Positions 52,860 to 61,054 of a DNA stretch of 64,000 nucleotides are shown in pieces; the stretch's first letter is position 1; each line of letters begins with the position of its first letter. A program made the translations under genes and the position numbers. Under the pieces are notes generated by a model. That model made no database searches, had not been told where the DNA came from, and saw only the letters and a list, made by a program, of their open reading frames with translations. The DNA is from Chryseobacterium limigenitum (lineage in GTDB: Bacteria; Bacteroidota; Bacteroidia; Flavobacteriales; Weeksellaceae), in NCBI RefSeq assembly GCF_900114875.1, contig NZ_FPKW01000002.1:124001-188000 (forward strand), in the 5' to 3' direction.

Positions 52860-54446
52860 TTGAAAACAATTAATAAAATATCATTTAACGATATAGAAAG
52901 CATTCCTCAATTGATCAAAGATTTTTTGAATCACAAAATTGAAGGTTTCGAAGAAAAAACATTTTCTTTTGATAATTTTAAAAAGCAGATTCATCTTAAA
53001 CAGGATTCTTTTTCGCAAGACCAAAGAAACGTTTTATTTGATACGCTTGAAGACCAATTAAAAGATTTAAAACTTTCATCAAAGCAAAAGGAAAATTTAG
53101 ATAATTTAAAACAGCCTAATACTTTTACAATCACAACGGGTCATCAGCTGAACCTATTCTCCGGGCCTGTTTTCTTTGTGTACAAAATATTGCAGACGAT
53201 TAAAACCTGTTCTTATTTAAAACAAAGTTTCCCTGATTTTAATTTTGTTCCTGTGTATTGGATGGCTTCGGAAGATCATGATTTTGCCGAGATCAACCAT
53301 TTTAAAACGGACAATAATTATTATGAAATTAATGAAAAGTCTGGTGGTCCGGTTGGAAGAATAAAGATCAGCGACACATTTTTCATTTCAGAATTTGAAA
53401 AAGAATTTAAAGATTCTGTTTTTGGAACTGAATTGATTTTAATGTTGAAAGAAGCTTACAAAGTTGGAAATACGCTTACTCAAGCTATTCAAACTCTGGT
53501 TAACAGGCTTTTTTCAGATCTTGGTTTGCTGATTATTGATGGAGATTCTAAAGAGCTTAAAACGCAGATAAAAGATATTTTTAAAGATGAACTTCTTAAT
53601 TTCAGTCTGCATGAAACATCAAAAGATAAAGTTGATTTTCTGACTGAAAAGTATGGTAAAGTTCAGGTAAATCCTCGTGAGATCAATTTGTTTTACTTTT
53701 CAGAAACGAGAGACAGAATTGATTTTGATGGACAAAATTATATCGTTGTTGATAAAAATATTCAATTCACTAAAGAAGAAATTTTGAATGAATTGGAAAA
53801 TCATCCAGAAAGATTCAGTCCCAATGCGTTGATGCGTCCGGTGTATCAGGAAAAAGTTTTGCCGAATTTGGCGTACATCGGAGGAAATGCAGAGATCATG
53901 TATTGGCTGGAACTGAAAGATTATTTCACAAAGATCAATATTCCGTTTCCTGTTTTAATTCCGAGAAATTCAATGTTATTTTTAAACGAGAAAACAATCG
54001 GGAAAGTTGAAAAATTGGATTTAAAAATTGAAGATTTTTTCCAAAACTTTACTACAATTACAAATAATAAGGTTTTAAGCAATAATGCTATCTTAGAGTT
54101 ATTGGAAAAAGAGGAAAATATTCTTACAAATAGTTTTTCTGAATTAAAATCAATCGCTGAAACCACTGAAAAGTCTTTTGGCAATATGGTAAAAGCTGAA
54201 GAAATAAGACAATTGAAATCATTCAAAAGAATGAAAAAACGTCTTCTTCACGCTGAGAAAATCAAACAGAGCGAATTGTTGGAAAGACTGGAAAAACTAT
54301 TTTTAGATGTACACCCTTCTAAGACCTGGCAGGAAAGAGTTTATAATTTTAGTGTATTTTTCGCAGATTATGGATATTCGTGGCTTGAAACTTGTTTGGA
54401 AGAGATGGTGGTTCAAGATTCAAAATTAATAATTGTTGCCATTTAA
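52860..54446 (+). CDS. bshC: Bacillithiol biosynthesis cysteine-adding enzyme BshC
   Basis: The 528-residue protein starts at TTG; no ATG gives the conserved N-terminus. It has the Rossmann-like core with TITTGHQLNLFSGPVFFVYKI, VPVYWMASEDHDFAEINHF and RPVYQEKVLPNLAYIGGNAEIMYWLEL, and a C-terminal coiled-coil region (KSFKRMKKRLLHAEKIKQSELLERL). BshC adds Cys to GlcN-malate in bacillithiol synthesis. BshA and BshB are not in the window. Confidence 0.92.
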   Translation: MKTINKISFNDIESIPQLIKDFLNHKIEGFEEKTFSFDNFKKQIHLKQDSFSQDQRNVLFDTLEDQLKDLKLSSKQKENLDNLKQPNTFTITTGHQLNLFSGPVFFVYKILQTIKTCSYLKQSFPDFNFVPVYWMASEDHDFAEINHFKTDNNYYEINEKSGGPVGRIKISDTFFISEFEKEFKDSVFGTELILMLKEAYKVGNTLTQAIQTLVNRLFSDLGLLIIDGDSKELKTQIKDIFKDELLNFSLHETSKDKVDFLTEKYGKVQVNPREINLFYFSETRDRIDFDGQNYIVVDKNIQFTKEEILNELENHPERFSPNALMRPVYQEKVLPNLAYIGGNAEIMYWLELKDYFTKINIPFPVLIPRNSMLFLNEKTIGKVEKLDLKIEDFFQNFTTITNNKVLSNNAILELLEKEENILTNSFSELKSIAETTEKSFGNMVKAEEIRQLKSFKRMKKRLLHAEKIKQSELLERLEKLFLDVHPSKTWQERVYNFSVFFADYGYSWLETCLEEMVVQDSKLIIVAI

Positions 54447-54465
54447 TTTTAAAGAAGTATTTTTG
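54436..54465 (+). promoter_or_regulatory. Promoter of the LysM-protein gene
   Basis: TTG at 54436-54438 and TATTTTTG at 54458-54465 are separated by 19 bp, a full match to the flavobacterial pattern. It lies at the end of bshC and 19 bp upstream of the LysM-protein start. Confidence 0.7.
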
Positions 54466-54484
54466 TAAATTATAATTATCGACT

Positions 54485-56443
54485 ATGATAAAGAGGTTTT
54501 TTATTCTATCCAGTTTATGTATGTTTTTGGGCATGTCTGCTCAGAAATCTCACACCGTTGTAAAAGGGGACAATCCTTATAATATTGCCAAAAAATACGG
54601 AATAACTGTAGATGAATTGCTAAAACTAAATCCAAAGTTTAAAGACGGAAAGTTGGCGATTGGAGACGTTGTTACGGTTAAATCTGATAAAACGGCTACA
54701 CCTTCAGTTCCTAAAACAACTGTGACTGTTGTTGAAAAAGCTAAACCGAATTCTAAGACTGGCAGAATTATTTTGCAGCCTAAACAAACTGTTTACGGCA
54801 TCACAAAACAATACCGCATCTCAGAAACTGATTTGAGAAAATTAAATCCAGAATTGGATTCTCACATGAAGATCGGAGATGAGATCACATTGCCTCTTGA
54901 CAGCATCAAAAAATATGGTGGTGAGCAGGCACAGGCTGCCGTTACAACTCATACAGAGGTAAAACCTGCAGAGAAAATTACGGTTGCTGATACGTCTAAT
55001 GTTCCTGCTGATAATAATATTTTGTATGTTGTTCAGGCAAAAGACAATTATTATAGAATTTCAAAACAGTTTAATGTCACTAAAGAAGAACTTTTTGCCT
55101 TAAATCCAGGATTGGAGGAAAAAGGTTTAAAGCCGGGCGAGTCTATTAAAATTAAGAAATCAAATACATCAGTTGCGGAACCGGTAGCGAACACAAAAGC
55201 GACTATCGATTCAGGAAGTGAAAAATCTTCTTCAAATTCATCAAATACAAGCACCGCTTCTGAGGATGAATATGCAACGTATACAGTTGTGCAGGGAGAT
55301 ACCGTTTTCTCTATCGTAAATAAATTCGGAGTGTCGATTGATGAGCTTATTGCTCTGAATCCAGATTTATCTCACGGATTAAAAACAGGAATGGTTTTAA
55401 AGATCAAAAAACTGGATCCTGCATATATCAAGAAAAACGGTGATGCGTTGAGCGTAGTTTTGATGCTTCCTTTCGGATACAGTACAAACGAAACTCAATA
55501 CAGAACAATGGCTTTGGATTTCCTTACAGGCGCTAAATTGGCGATTGAAAGAAATGCGAGAAACGGCCAGAAATTAGATGTTAAAATCGTGGATTCAGGA
55601 AATGAGGCGTCATTTAAAAATTCACTGACTCAGATCAATCCTAACAATACGGATTTAATTATCGGCCCATTCTTTAAATCTAACGTTGTAGATGTTTTAG
55701 ACTTTACTAAAAATCAAAAAATCCCGGTTGTTGCACCATTTGCCAACTCTCCGGAGTTATATAATTACAGCAATTTAATTATTGTTGAAACAAATGATCA
55801 GACGTACGCTGATAAAATTATTGAGGAAGTAAAAGGTGTTTATTCTGACCAAAAAATTTATGTAGTTGCAGATGCTAAAAAAGATAATGCGAACTACATT
55901 AAAGCTGGTTTGGAAAAAGCAGTTAAAAATCCTAATGTAATTATTGTAAATTCTCCTGCAGATATTCAGCTTGATCAAAATATGATGACGGGACAATCTG
56001 CTCCGGTTATTGCCATTTTGGCGAATGATAATGATGCTTTGGGTGATGCTTTTGCCAATAAAGTAATTGCTTTGTCTAAAGAAGTTCAGGGAGTGAAAGC
56101 TTTCAGTATGTATTATTCTCCGGTTTTCGAAAAGAAAGTGGATGATCTGAGTCAGGCTAATCTGGTATATTTAATGGATAGAAAAATCAATGCCGATGGT
56201 GGTTTTGAAAAAGAAATCCTTGCAGCATATAAAAGTAAATATTGCAAAACTCCTCCTAAATATGCGATCGTAGGTTTTGATGTCGTAAATGATATGTTGA
56301 CCAGAGAAAACAAAAAAGGAGAGATTTTCAAGCAAATGAATAAAGTTCAGACTCAGTTGGCGACCAAATTTGAGTTTGTAAAATCTAAAGCAAACGGAGC
56401 TTATGTAAATACAGGTTATCGAGTGATTAGGTTGGTTCCGTAA
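54485..56443 (+). CDS. LysM-repeat protein fused to a periplasmic-binding-protein-like domain
   Basis: The 652-residue protein has a signal peptide (to about residue 20), then four LysM modules at about 22-66, 93-140, 178-225 and 262-308, each with the YxIxKxxxxxxxxLxxLNP pattern. The C-terminal part, about 320-650, has a type I periplasmic-binding-fold look (SVVLMLPFGYS, LDFLTGAKLAIERN, LIIGPFFKSNVVDVLDF, KIPVVAPFANS). Linkers are Ser/Thr-rich. The LysM part should hold it on peptidoglycan. The receptor-like domain may bind a ligand or a partner, perhaps as LpoA-like proteins do. Function is unproven. Confidence 0.85.
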   Translation: MIKRFFILSSLCMFLGMSAQKSHTVVKGDNPYNIAKKYGITVDELLKLNPKFKDGKLAIGDVVTVKSDKTATPSVPKTTVTVVEKAKPNSKTGRIILQPKQTVYGITKQYRISETDLRKLNPELDSHMKIGDEITLPLDSIKKYGGEQAQAAVTTHTEVKPAEKITVADTSNVPADNNILYVVQAKDNYYRISKQFNVTKEELFALNPGLEEKGLKPGESIKIKKSNTSVAEPVANTKATIDSGSEKSSSNSSNTSTASEDEYATYTVVQGDTVFSIVNKFGVSIDELIALNPDLSHGLKTGMVLKIKKLDPAYIKKNGDALSVVLMLPFGYSTNETQYRTMALDFLTGAKLAIERNARNGQKLDVKIVDSGNEASFKNSLTQINPNNTDLIIGPFFKSNVVDVLDFTKNQKIPVVAPFANSPELYNYSNLIIVETNDQTYADKIIEEVKGVYSDQKIYVVADAKKDNANYIKAGLEKAVKNPNVIIVNSPADIQLDQNMMTGQSAPVIAILANDNDALGDAFANKVIALSKEVQGVKAFSMYYSPVFEKKVDDLSQANLVYLMDRKINADGGFEKEILAAYKSKYCKTPPKYAIVGFDVVNDMLTRENKKGEIFKQMNKVQTQLATKFEFVKSKANGAYVNTGYRVIRLVP

Positions 56444-56484
56444 ATGATTTGAATCAATTTAATTAAAAACATTAACCTTATATT

Positions 56485-56492
56485 TATATTTG
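56485..56492 (+). promoter_or_regulatory. Candidate -7 element for fabD
   Basis: TATATTTG matches TAnnTTTG and lies 21 bp upstream of the fabD start. A -33 TTG at the right spacing is not visible. Confidence 0.5.
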
Positions 56493-56513
56493 CATAATAT
56501 TTTAAATCAATAC

Positions 56514-57389
56514 ATGAAAGCACTTGTATTTCCTGGGCAGGGTTCTCAGTTCGTAGGAATGGGAAAAGAATTGTACGATTCTAGAAAAGACATAAAAGAT
56601 CTGATGGAATCTGCCAACGAAATTTTAGGGTTTGATATCCTTTCCATTATGTTTAATGGAGCAGATGAAGATCTTAAGAAAACGGAGGTTACCCAGCCTT
56701 CAATTTTTATTCATTCAGTAGCTGCTTTGAAAGCAGTGAACGGTCTTGGAGCCGAAATGGTTGCAGGACATTCTTTAGGAGAATTTTCAGCATTAGTTGC
56801 CAACGGAGTTTTATCTTTTGACGACGGTCTGAAATTGGTTTCCGAAAGAGCAAAAGCAATGCAGGACGCCTGTAACGCAAATCCAAGCTCAATGGCAGCA
56901 ATTTTAGGATTGGAAGATGCTAAAGTTGAAGAAATCTGCGCACAAATCAGCGGAATTGTAGTTCCCGCAAATTACAACTGTCCCGGACAATTGGTGATTT
57001 CTGGGGAAACAGCAGCTGTTGAAGAAGCTTGCATTAAGCTAAAAGAAGCAGGCGCAAAAAGAGCTTTATTGTTACCAGTGAATGGTGCATTTCATTCTCC
57101 ATTGATGCAGCCTGCACAAGAAAGATTGGCGGCAGCAATTGAAAAAACAAAATTTAGAAAAGCGACAATTCCTGTTTATCAGAACATCACAACGACAGCG
57201 GTGACAAACCCTGACGAGATTAAACAAAATTTGATTGCACAATTGACAGGCCCCGTAAAATGGACACAATCTGTTCAAAACATGATTAAAGACGGAGCCA
57301 ATAACTTTGTTGAAGTTGGACCAGGAAAAACGCTTCAGGGACTGATCAAGAAAATTGACAGTTCTGTAGACGTTGCTTCTGCAATCTAA
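56514..57389 (+). CDS. fabD: Malonyl-CoA:ACP transacylase
   Basis: The 291-residue protein begins ALVFPGQGSQFVGMG and has catalytic Ser87 in GHSLGEFSA and His194 in FHSPLM, with VEVGPGKTLQGL at the C-terminus. The frame is open eight codons upstream, but the start at 56514 matches the family and leaves a leader after the promoter. It loads malonyl groups on ACP for fatty-acid synthesis. Its product also feeds the KAS III/ACP/SDR trio of the glycan locus. The GYDIA kinase gene begins 10 bp later. Confidence 0.96.
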   Translation: MKALVFPGQGSQFVGMGKELYDSRKDIKDLMESANEILGFDILSIMFNGADEDLKKTEVTQPSIFIHSVAALKAVNGLGAEMVAGHSLGEFSALVANGVLSFDDGLKLVSERAKAMQDACNANPSSMAAILGLEDAKVEEICAQISGIVVPANYNCPGQLVISGETAAVEEACIKLKEAGAKRALLLPVNGAFHSPLMQPAQERLAAAIEKTKFRKATIPVYQNITTTAVTNPDEIKQNLIAQLTGPVKWTQSVQNMIKDGANNFVEVGPGKTLQGLIKKIDSSVDVASAI

Positions 57390-57399
57390 TAAAAAAAAT

Positions 57400-58305
57400 A
57401 TGGGCGAGATATTTTCACCGGGAAAGCTAATGCTTACTTCAGAATATTTCGCGATAGACGGAGCTCTTGTCTTAGCGGTACCCACCAAGCTAGGACAAGA
57501 GTTTTTCTTTGATGAAAAGGAAGACGGGAAATCTCTGATTCTCTGGGAAGCCTATCATCAAAATAAATTATGGTTAAAAGCTGTCATTAATTACGAAAAC
57601 TGGCAGATCTTAGAAACCAACATTATTTCCAGTGCTGAATTTATCCTTAAAACCTTAAAAAACGTTCAGAGTCTTTCTGAAACCAAATTCAAAAGCACAC
57701 ATTCTTATCATTTAAAGACAAACCTTCAGTTTCCTGCCGATTATGGTCTTGGAAGTAGCTCTACGTTGATGAATAATCTCGGAGAATGGGCTGAAATTGA
57801 TCCTTTTCATTTAAATTCCATCAGTTTGGGAGGAAGCGGTTACGATATTGCCGTGGCAAAAGAGAAATCTGCCATCCTTTTTCAAAGTAAACCTGAGATC
57901 AAATATGAAAGGGTAAATTTCGATCCTTCTTTTAAAAATGAGCTTATTTTTATTCACCTGAATCAGAAGCAGGATAGTCGTGAAGGAATCAATTTTTACA
58001 AGTCAAAAACCAAGTCTCAAAAACTGGTCGATGAATTTTCGAATCTTACAAGAAATATTTTACTATGTAACGAATTGGAAAATTTTTCAGAACTAATGTT
58101 AGTGCATGAGCAAAAAATATCAGATTTTCTTGAAATCCCTACAGTTAAGGAAAGGTTTTTTACCGACTGCCCTTCATTTGTTAAAAGTTTGGGTGCCTGG
58201 GGTGGAGATTTTGTCATGAGTGCCAAATTTGATGGCTTTAAGGACTATTTTTGGGGAAAAGGTTTTACTACTGTTTTTGAATGGTCTGATATAATTAATT
58301 TATAA
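57400..58305 (+). CDS. GYDIA-family GHMP kinase
   Basis: The 301-residue GHMP-fold protein has the N-terminal FSPGKLMLTSEYFAIDGALVLAVPT, the ATP-binding DYGLGSSSTLMNNLG and the family-naming GGSGYDIAVAKEKSAI. It ends with GAWGGDFVMS. Members of this Bacteroidota-specific family resemble mevalonate-pathway kinases and may take that role in flavobacteria. The start at 57400 is chosen because the nine codons before it overlap fabD and lack family similarity. It is likely co-transcribed with fabD. Confidence 0.9.
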   Translation: MGEIFSPGKLMLTSEYFAIDGALVLAVPTKLGQEFFFDEKEDGKSLILWEAYHQNKLWLKAVINYENWQILETNIISSAEFILKTLKNVQSLSETKFKSTHSYHLKTNLQFPADYGLGSSSTLMNNLGEWAEIDPFHLNSISLGGSGYDIAVAKEKSAILFQSKPEIKYERVNFDPSFKNELIFIHLNQKQDSREGINFYKSKTKSQKLVDEFSNLTRNILLCNELENFSELMLVHEQKISDFLEIPTVKERFFTDCPSFVKSLGAWGGDFVMSAKFDGFKDYFWGKGFTTVFEWSDIINL

Positions 58306-58389
58306 TCAACATTTTACAAAGTCCTATTTTTATTTGTCAATCTGACTTATATCATTATATTTAAAGTGCCTTTAACAATTAATTAATAT

Positions 58390-58397
58390 TAATTTTG
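58390..58397 (+). promoter_or_regulatory. Candidate -7 element for pckA
   Basis: TAATTTTG matches TAnnTTTG and lies 35 bp upstream of the pckA start. A -33 partner is not evident. Confidence 0.45.
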
Positions 58398-58432
58398 TTG
58401 AACCCAAAAAAGAAATAGAAAATATAAGTAAA

Positions 58433-60052
58433 ATGAAACACGCTAAAATCATCCAAGATTTAGAAAAATTAGGGATTAAAGGAGACTATGAAATTCAATA
58501 TAATCCTTCTTATGAAGAGTTATATCAGGCTGAAATTTCTCCTGAAAACCAAGGCTTTGAGAAAGCAGAGCTTACAGAATCTGGTGCGGTATCAGTAAAA
58601 ACAGGAATTTTCACAGGTCGTTCTCCTAAAGATAGATACATTGTACAGGATGATGTTACAAAAGACACGATTTTCTGGGATGGTAAAGTTAATCTACCAA
58701 CTTCTCCGGAAATTTTCCAGTCTTGTAAGGAATTAGTGTTGAACCAGCTTTCAACTTCTAATAAAATTTATGTTGTAGATGCTTTCTGTGGAACGAATGC
58801 AGATACAAGACTTAAAGTAAGATTCATTGTAGAGGTTGCCTGGCAGGCGCATTTTGTTACAAATATGTTTATCCGTCCATCTCATTACGAGTTAGAAAAC
58901 TTCGGAGAGCCTGATTTCACTGTAATCAACGGATCTAAAACTACAAACCCGAACTGGGAAGCTCAAGGATTAAATTCTGAAAACTTTGTGATGTTTAATC
59001 TTACTGAAAAACTTCAGATTATCGGAGGAACTTGGTACGGTGGAGAAATGAAAAAGGGAATGTTTGCAATGATGAACTATTACCTTCCATTGAAAGGTAT
59101 GGCATCAATGCACTGTTCTGCAAACGTAGGTGAAGAGGGAGATGTTGCTCTTTTCTTCGGTCTTTCAGGAACCGGAAAAACTACTTTATCAGCTGATCCT
59201 AAAAGATATTTGATCGGTGACGACGAACATGGCTGGGATAATAATGGAGTATTCAACTACGAAGGTGGTTGTTATGCAAAAGTAATCGACCTTTCTGAAG
59301 AAAAAGAACCGGATATTTTCAGAGCAATTAAAAGAGATGCGCTTCTTGAAAACGTTGTTGTAAACAATGGAGTTTCTGATTATACAGACGGATCAATCAC
59401 TGAGAATACAAGAGTTTCTTATCCGATTTATCATATTAATAAAATCGTTTTACCTTCAAAAGCAGGTCACGCGAGCAAGATTGTTTACCTTTCTGCAGAT
59501 GCGTTCGGAGTATTGCCTCCGGTTTCTGTTTTGGATGAAAACCAGGCTCAATATCACTTCCTTTGCGGGTATACTTCAAAATTGGCAGGAACTGAAAGAG
59601 GAATTACTGAACCTGAACCATCTTTCTCACCTGCATTTGGTGAAGCGTTTTTAACATTACACCCAACAATGTATTCAAAAACATTGATTGGAAAAATGAA
59701 AGAACACGGAGCTAAAGCATATTTGGTTAATACAGGTTGGAACGGTACAGGAAAGAGAATTTCTCTGAAAGATACAAGAGCAATCATTGATGCGATCATT
59801 GACGGTTCTATTGAAAATGCTCCTAAAACTAGAATTCCTATTATGAATTTGGAAATTCCTTCTGAATTACCAAACGTTTCTGAAGGAATTTTAGATCCTA
59901 GAAATACATACAATGAAGTTTCTGAGTGGGAAGAAAAAGCAAAAGATCTTGCTGCAAAATATATCAAAAACTTTGATCAGTACTGTAATACCGAAGAAGG
60001 GAAAAAGCTTATTGCTTCCGGACCTCAATTACAGCAACAGACAACAAACTAA
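58433..60052 (+). CDS. pckA: Phosphoenolpyruvate carboxykinase (ATP)
   Basis: The 539-residue protein has the substrate-binding [10 protein letters not shown] region, the Walker [19 protein letters not shown] (about 240-257), the metal-binding [22 protein letters not shown] and the C-terminal [25 protein letters not shown]. It is the ATP-dependent type and makes PEP from oxaloacetate in gluconeogenesis. It stands alone with its own promoter and a strong terminator. Confidence 0.97.
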   Translation: MKHAKIIQDLEKLGIKGDYEIQYNPSYEELYQAEISPENQGFEKAELTESGAVSVKTGIFTGRSPKDRYIVQDDVTKDTIFWDGKVNLPTSPEIFQSCKELVLNQLSTSNKIYVVDAFCGTNADTRLKVRFIVEVAWQAHFVTNMFIRPSHYELENFGEPDFTVINGSKTTNPNWEAQGLNSENFVMFNLTEKLQIIGGTWYGGEMKKGMFAMMNYYLPLKGMASMHCSANVGEEGDVALFFGLSGTGKTTLSADPKRYLIGDDEHGWDNNGVFNYEGGCYAKVIDLSEEKEPDIFRAIKRDALLENVVVNNGVSDYTDGSITENTRVSYPIYHINKIVLPSKAGHASKIVYLSADAFGVLPPVSVLDENQAQYHFLCGYTSKLAGTERGITEPEPSFSPAFGEAFLTLHPTMYSKTLIGKMKEHGAKAYLVNTGWNGTGKRISLKDTRAIIDAIIDGSIENAPKTRIPIMNLEIPSELPNVSEGILDPRNTYNEVSEWEEKAKDLAAKYIKNFDQYCNTEEGKKLIASGPQLQQQTTN

Positions 60053-60056
60053 AAAT

Positions 60057-60090
60057 AAAAATCCTCATCAAAGCGATGAGGATTTTTCTT
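60057..60090 (+). terminator. Intrinsic terminator after pckA
   Basis: AAAAATCCTCATC pairs with GATGAGGATTTTT over a 5-nt loop, then CTTTT. It starts 4 bp after the pckA stop codon. The stem is also A/T-flanked on both sides, so it can act on the opposite strand for aroQ. Confidence 0.92.
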
Positions 60091-60103
60091 TTATATATTT
60101 TTA

Positions 60104-60203
60104 AGATGCTTCGACTCTGCTCAGCATGACATTTCTAATATTAACTGTTTATTTTCAACAGTACATTTGTAGCGATGTCATGCTGAGCGGAGTCGAAGCA
60201 TCT
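60104..60203. repeat. 29-bp inverted repeat with 42-bp centre (dispersed-repeat-like)
   Basis: 60104-60132 and 60175-60203 are reverse complements over 29 bp with one mismatch, which is G-U compatible in one RNA strand. The centre contains a smaller hairpin, ACTGTT (60144-60149) with AACAGT (60157-60162). Arms of the type TCATGCTGAGC-GGAGTCGAAGCAT are, to my knowledge, common between genes in Bacteroidota. It lies between convergent pckA and aroQ. Confidence 0.85.
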
Positions 60204-60224
60204 CTTATTTTGAATTCTAATAAA

Positions 60225-60632
60225 TTATTTCAAACTCAAAATCGCCAATTTATATCCATCCATTCCAAAACCAGACAAAACAGCATCAGTATTGGCAGCC
60301 GTCACAGACTTCTGACGAAATTCTTCTCTTTTGTAAATATTACTAATGTGAACCTCCACTTTTTGCTTCTGAATATTCTTTAAACAATCCGCAATCGCAT
60401 AAGAATAATGCGTAAAAGCTCCCGGATTGATCACCAAAGCATTAAAATCATCTTCCTGAAGTCTGTTAATCAGCTCACCTTCAATATTTGATTGGTAATA
60501 TTGTATTTCATGAGCAGGAAATTCAGATCTTAAATTTTCCAAATAATCTTCCATAGAAACTGTTCCGTAAATTTCGGGTTCTCTTGTGCCTAAAAGATTC
60601 AAATTAGGGCCATTGACAATTAAAATTTTCAT
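60225..60632 (-). CDS. aroQ: 3-dehydroquinate dehydratase, type II
   Basis: The 135-residue protein has the type II signature ILIVNGPNLNLLGTREPEIYG with the catalytic Tyr, INPGAFTHYSYAIADCL and VEVHISNIYKREEFR with the catalytic His. It makes 3-dehydroshikimate in the shikimate pathway. It stands alone on the minus strand, convergent with pckA. Confidence 0.95.
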   Translation of the reverse strand: MKILIVNGPNLNLLGTREPEIYGTVSMEDYLENLRSEFPAHEIQYYQSNIEGELINRLQEDDFNALVINPGAFTHYSYAIADCLKNIQKQKVEVHISNIYKREEFRQKSVTAANTDAVLSGFGMDGYKLAILSLK

Positions 60633-60820
60633 TCTATAAAATTAAAAACTTTTTTCAATTAAGACTCAAATTTTTCATTTTTAATGAAAATGCACTTTTA
60701 CATTATTTTTAATGATATTTCTCATATTTAAAAATTTAACATTTTATATAACTGTCTATTTTAATGATTTTTAAGTTTAAATTAACTTAATTTTCATAAA
60801 ATTATAATTAAAAAAATTAA
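60633..60820. other. A+T-rich intergenic region
   Basis: No coding frame is supported. It holds an 8-bp perfect inverted repeat with a TTT centre at 60672-60690 (TTTTCATT/AATGAAAA) and should contain the aroQ promoter, though I could not find a TAnnTTTG element for it. Confidence 0.5.
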
Positions 60821-60841
60821 AGTCTACTTGTTTTGTAGACT
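60821..60841. promoter_or_regulatory. 7-7-7 inverted repeat over the -33 element, candidate operator
   Basis: AGTCTAC and GTAGACT form a perfect inverted repeat with a 7-nt centre. The centre contains the TTG used as -33 of the promoter at 60828-60858. A repressor or activator bound here would control transcription before the riboswitch acts. Confidence 0.5.
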
Positions 60842-60858
60842 AATTGTTTTTAGATTTG
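60828..60858 (+). promoter_or_regulatory. Promoter of the riboswitch-SusC unit
   Basis: TTG at 60828-60830 and TAGATTTG at 60851-60858 are 20 bp apart, matching the flavobacterial pattern. Transcription should begin near 60865, shortly before the riboswitch. Confidence 0.72.
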
Positions 60859-60875
60859 CAAACATATTTCGATCG

Positions 60876-60970
60876 GCTTATAAAGAAAGATGGAGGGAAC
60901 TGACCCTATGAAATCTTAACAACCTGCAGAAAGCAAGGTGTTACATTCAGCCTTTAAAGGAACAATAAGC
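60876..60970 (+). ncRNA. SAM-I (S-box) riboswitch aptamer
   Basis: P1 is GCTTAT at 60876-60881 with ATAAGC at 60965-60970. P2 is AAGAT with ATCTT, enclosing the conserved GGAGGGAACTGACCCTATGAAA core. It continues into CAACCTGC...GCAAGGT (P3) and GGTGTTACATTCAGCC, the J3/4-P4 part of the consensus. All the hallmark positions of the S-box are in order. It binds S-adenosylmethionine and would lower expression of the downstream receptor when SAM is plentiful. Confidence 0.93.
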
Positions 60971-60995
60971 ATTTGGTTAATCGTATTTATCGATG

Positions 60996-61030
60996 CCCTT
61001 TGCTGACTTTTCTGCAAAGGGTAAATTTTT
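60996..61030 (+). terminator. Expression-platform hairpin (terminator-like) of the SAM riboswitch
   Basis: CCCTTTGC at 60996-61003 and GCAAAGGG at 61014-61021 form an 8-pair stem with a 10-nt loop, followed by TAAATTTTT. An alternative hairpin can form from GCAT at 60969-60972 with ATGC at 60993-60996, plus an inner ATCG/CGAT. That hairpin would compete both with P1 and with the base of the terminator stem, so it may be the antiterminator. The T-run is interrupted. Confidence 0.7.
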
Positions 61031-61054
61031 AATATTAGATAAACAAAATTGATT

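Noticed and set aside
60126..60383. An 85-residue plus-strand frame over the inverted repeat and aroQ
   Set aside because: It is made of the repeat arm and antisense aroQ; aroQ has full family motifs on the other strand.
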